6,477 nt of DNA from Bacillota bacterium. GTDB lineage: Bacteria > Bacillota > Clostridia > UBA1381. Within the stretch, counting starts at the first letter, position 1; every line of letters begins with the position of its first letter. The DNA is taken from the NCBI GenBank assembly GCA_021205715.1, contig JAJPXA010000110.1, positions 1-6,477 of the forward strand. Direction: 5' to 3'. Positions 5,463 to 6,477 of the stretch are shown here, one piece after another. The translations under genes and the position numbers were made by a program. The notes beneath the pieces are model-generated. The model ran no database searches. It worked only from the letters and a program-made list of their open reading frames with translations, and was not told where the DNA came from.

Positions 5463-6443
5463 ATGAGAATTTTGTTTATGGGAACGCCGGATTTCGCGGC
5501 GGTAATACTGCGTATGTCAGCAGAGGCGGGGCTTGATATTGTCGGAGCCGTTTCGCAGCCGGATAAGCCTAAGGGCAGAGGGCATAAGTTAGCGCCGACC
5601 GAGGTCAAAACAGAGGCGCAAAAGTACGGGATAAGCGTGTATCAGCCTGAAACGCTAAAGGACGGTGCGGCGGCGGATTTGCTTGACGAGCTGAAGCCGG
5701 AGCTGATAGTTGTGGCGGCATACGGGAAAATTCTGCCCGAGTATATTTTGAATTATCCCAAATACGGCTGTATTAACGTTCACGCGTCGCTTCTTCCCAA
5801 GTACCGCGGCGCCGCGCCGATACAGCGCGCGATAATTGAGGGCGAAACCGAAACGGGCGTTACGATAATGCGTATGGCGAAAGGACTCGATACCGGCGAT
5901 ATGCTCTCAAGCGTGAAAACGCCGATAGGCGAGTACGAAACAGCGGAGGAGCTTTTTGACCGTCTTGCGGCGCTCGGAGGAGAGCTTCTTGTAAAAACCG
6001 TTGGGGATATAGAGGCGGGGAACGTTACCGCGGTTAAGCAGGACGATGAAAAAGCGACCTACGCTCATATGATAAGCCGCGAGGACGGCAAAATAGACTG
6101 GAGCAAGACCACGCGGGAAATAATAAATCTTATACGCGGACTTAATTCGTGGCCGCTTGCATATACAATGTATAAGGGTGAGATATTAAAGATAGTGTCG
6201 GCAATATCCGCGGATGCGGCGGCAGAAAACGCGAATGCTCAGGAAACCGCGAATGCTCAGGAAGCCGCGGATGCGGCGGCGGGAACGATAACGGCGCTCG
6301 AAAAGGGCAAGGGTATGAAAGTGCTTACCGGCGACGGCGCGCTTTATGTTAAAACGGCGCAGTTCTACGGCAGCAGAAAAATGGATGTCGAGGACTACGC
6401 GCGGGGACACGAGGTAGAAATCGGCACGGTTTTGGGAGGCTGA
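5463..6443 (+). CDS. fmt: Methionyl-tRNA formyltransferase
   Basis: Transfers the formyl group from 10-formyl-tetrahydrofolate to Met-tRNA(fMet) for translation initiation, in the cytoplasm. The N-terminal Rossmann domain shows MGTPDFA (6-12) and QPDKPKGRG (32-40). The active site includes Asn105 and His107 in INVHASLLPKYRGAAPIQ (from 104) and Asp143 in GLDTGDM, matching E. coli Asn108, His110 and Asp146. The C-terminal tRNA-binding domain (about 205-326) contains RGLNSWPLAY (225-234). Between KIVSAIS and GTITALEKG lies an Ala/Asn/Gln/Glu-rich insertion (about 249-274) made of short tandem repeats, bringing the length to 326 aa against about 310-315 usually. ATG 5463 follows GAGG (5454-5457). 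Confidence 0.97.
   Translation: MRILFMGTPDFAAVILRMSAEAGLDIVGAVSQPDKPKGRGHKLAPTEVKTEAQKYGISVYQPETLKDGAAADLLDELKPELIVVAAYGKILPEYILNYPKYGCINVHASLLPKYRGAAPIQRAIIEGETETGVTIMRMAKGLDTGDMLSSVKTPIGEYETAEELFDRLAALGGELLVKTVGDIEAGNVTAVKQDDEKATYAHMISREDGKIDWSKTTREIINLIRGLNSWPLAYTMYKGEILKIVSAISADAAAENANAQETANAQEAADAAAGTITALEKGKGMKVLTGDGALYVKTAQFYGSRKMDVEDYARGHEVEIGTVLGG
6208..6280 (+). repeat. In-frame tandem repeats inside fmt
   Basis: Two adjacent 18-base units (6231-6248 and 6249-6266) differ at one base and encode ANAQET and ANAQEA. They are flanked by two identical 16-base copies of CCGCGGATGCGGCGGC (6208-6223 and 6265-6280), each coding ADAAA. The spacing between the flanking copies is 57 bases, exactly 19 codons, so the frame is kept. 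The product is a polar, Ala-rich loop in the C-terminal domain. Slippage or duplication is the likely origin, and copy number may vary between strains. Confidence 0.85.
6434..6439 (+). promoter_or_regulatory. Shine-Dalgarno deciding the TTG start at 6447
   Basis: GGGAGG lies within the last codons of fmt, seven bases before TTG 6447. The fmt stop TGA (6441-6443) is in the same frame as the next gene, so only ATT 6444 or TTG 6447 could start a family-like N-terminus. This site favours TTG. The arrangement implies that ribosomes ending fmt restart at once on the next gene. Confidence 0.75.
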
Positions 6444-6446
6444 ATT

Positions 6447-6477
6447 TTGTATTTTTATTACGACACAACATATATAC
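6447..6477 (+). CDS. Zinc metallopeptidase, YugP-type, 5' end only
   Basis: Only ten codons are present before the window ends, reading (M)YFYYDTTYI. This resembles the N-terminus of the YugP-type membrane zinc peptidases (Zn_peptidase_2 family), which commonly begin with an aromatic stretch and DPTYI before the first membrane helix. Here Thr replaces the usual Pro. The place right after fmt also agrees, since in several Clostridia this gene follows fmt and precedes rsmB. The zinc motif HExxH is outside the window, so the call rests on a short match and context. The gap to fmt is three bases. Confidence 0.65.
   Translation, partial: MYFYYDTTYI

Overview
The window is a stretch of chromosomal housekeeping operon from what looks like a Clostridia-type Firmicute, possibly an uncultured gut lineage. 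The evidence for this is the gene order yicC-remA-gmk-rpoZ-priA-def-fmt-(zinc peptidase), the presence of remA, strong purine-rich Shine-Dalgarno sites, GTG and TTG starts, and frequent AGA/ATA codons. All genes are on the + strand. The species cannot be read from the sequence.

Layout: bases 1-270 are non-coding and hold a tandem repeat (71-base core, 70/71 identical, period 114). Each core can fold as a compact two-armed structure, and each copy is followed by a different hairpin in the same place. An extended -10 element lies at the end of each core. From 271 the genes run almost without gaps: yicC (endoribonuclease family), remA (84-aa DNA-binding regulator), gmk (guanylate kinase, overlapping remA by 8 bases), a 64-base gap with a GC-rich hairpin, rpoZ (RNA polymerase omega with a long acidic tail), priA (replication-restart helicase, GTG start), def (peptide deformylase), fmt (methionyl-tRNA formyltransferase with an in-frame tandem-repeat insertion), and the first ten codons of a YugP-type membrane zinc peptidase with a TTG start, cut by the window edge.

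Functionally the cluster joins nucleotide supply (Gmk), transcription (omega, RemA), RNA turnover (YicC), replication restart (PriA) and N-terminal formyl-methionine handling. Fmt adds the formyl group to initiator tRNA and Def removes it from new proteins. Spacing suggests co-transcription, with remA-gmk, def-fmt and fmt-peptidase likely translationally coupled. The usual Bacillus/Clostridium neighbour coaBC (dfp) is absent between rpoZ and priA.

The coding part is ordinary and well explained. I found no new protein system. The least explained structure is the repeat region at 1-213, followed by the omega tail and the Fmt insertion.
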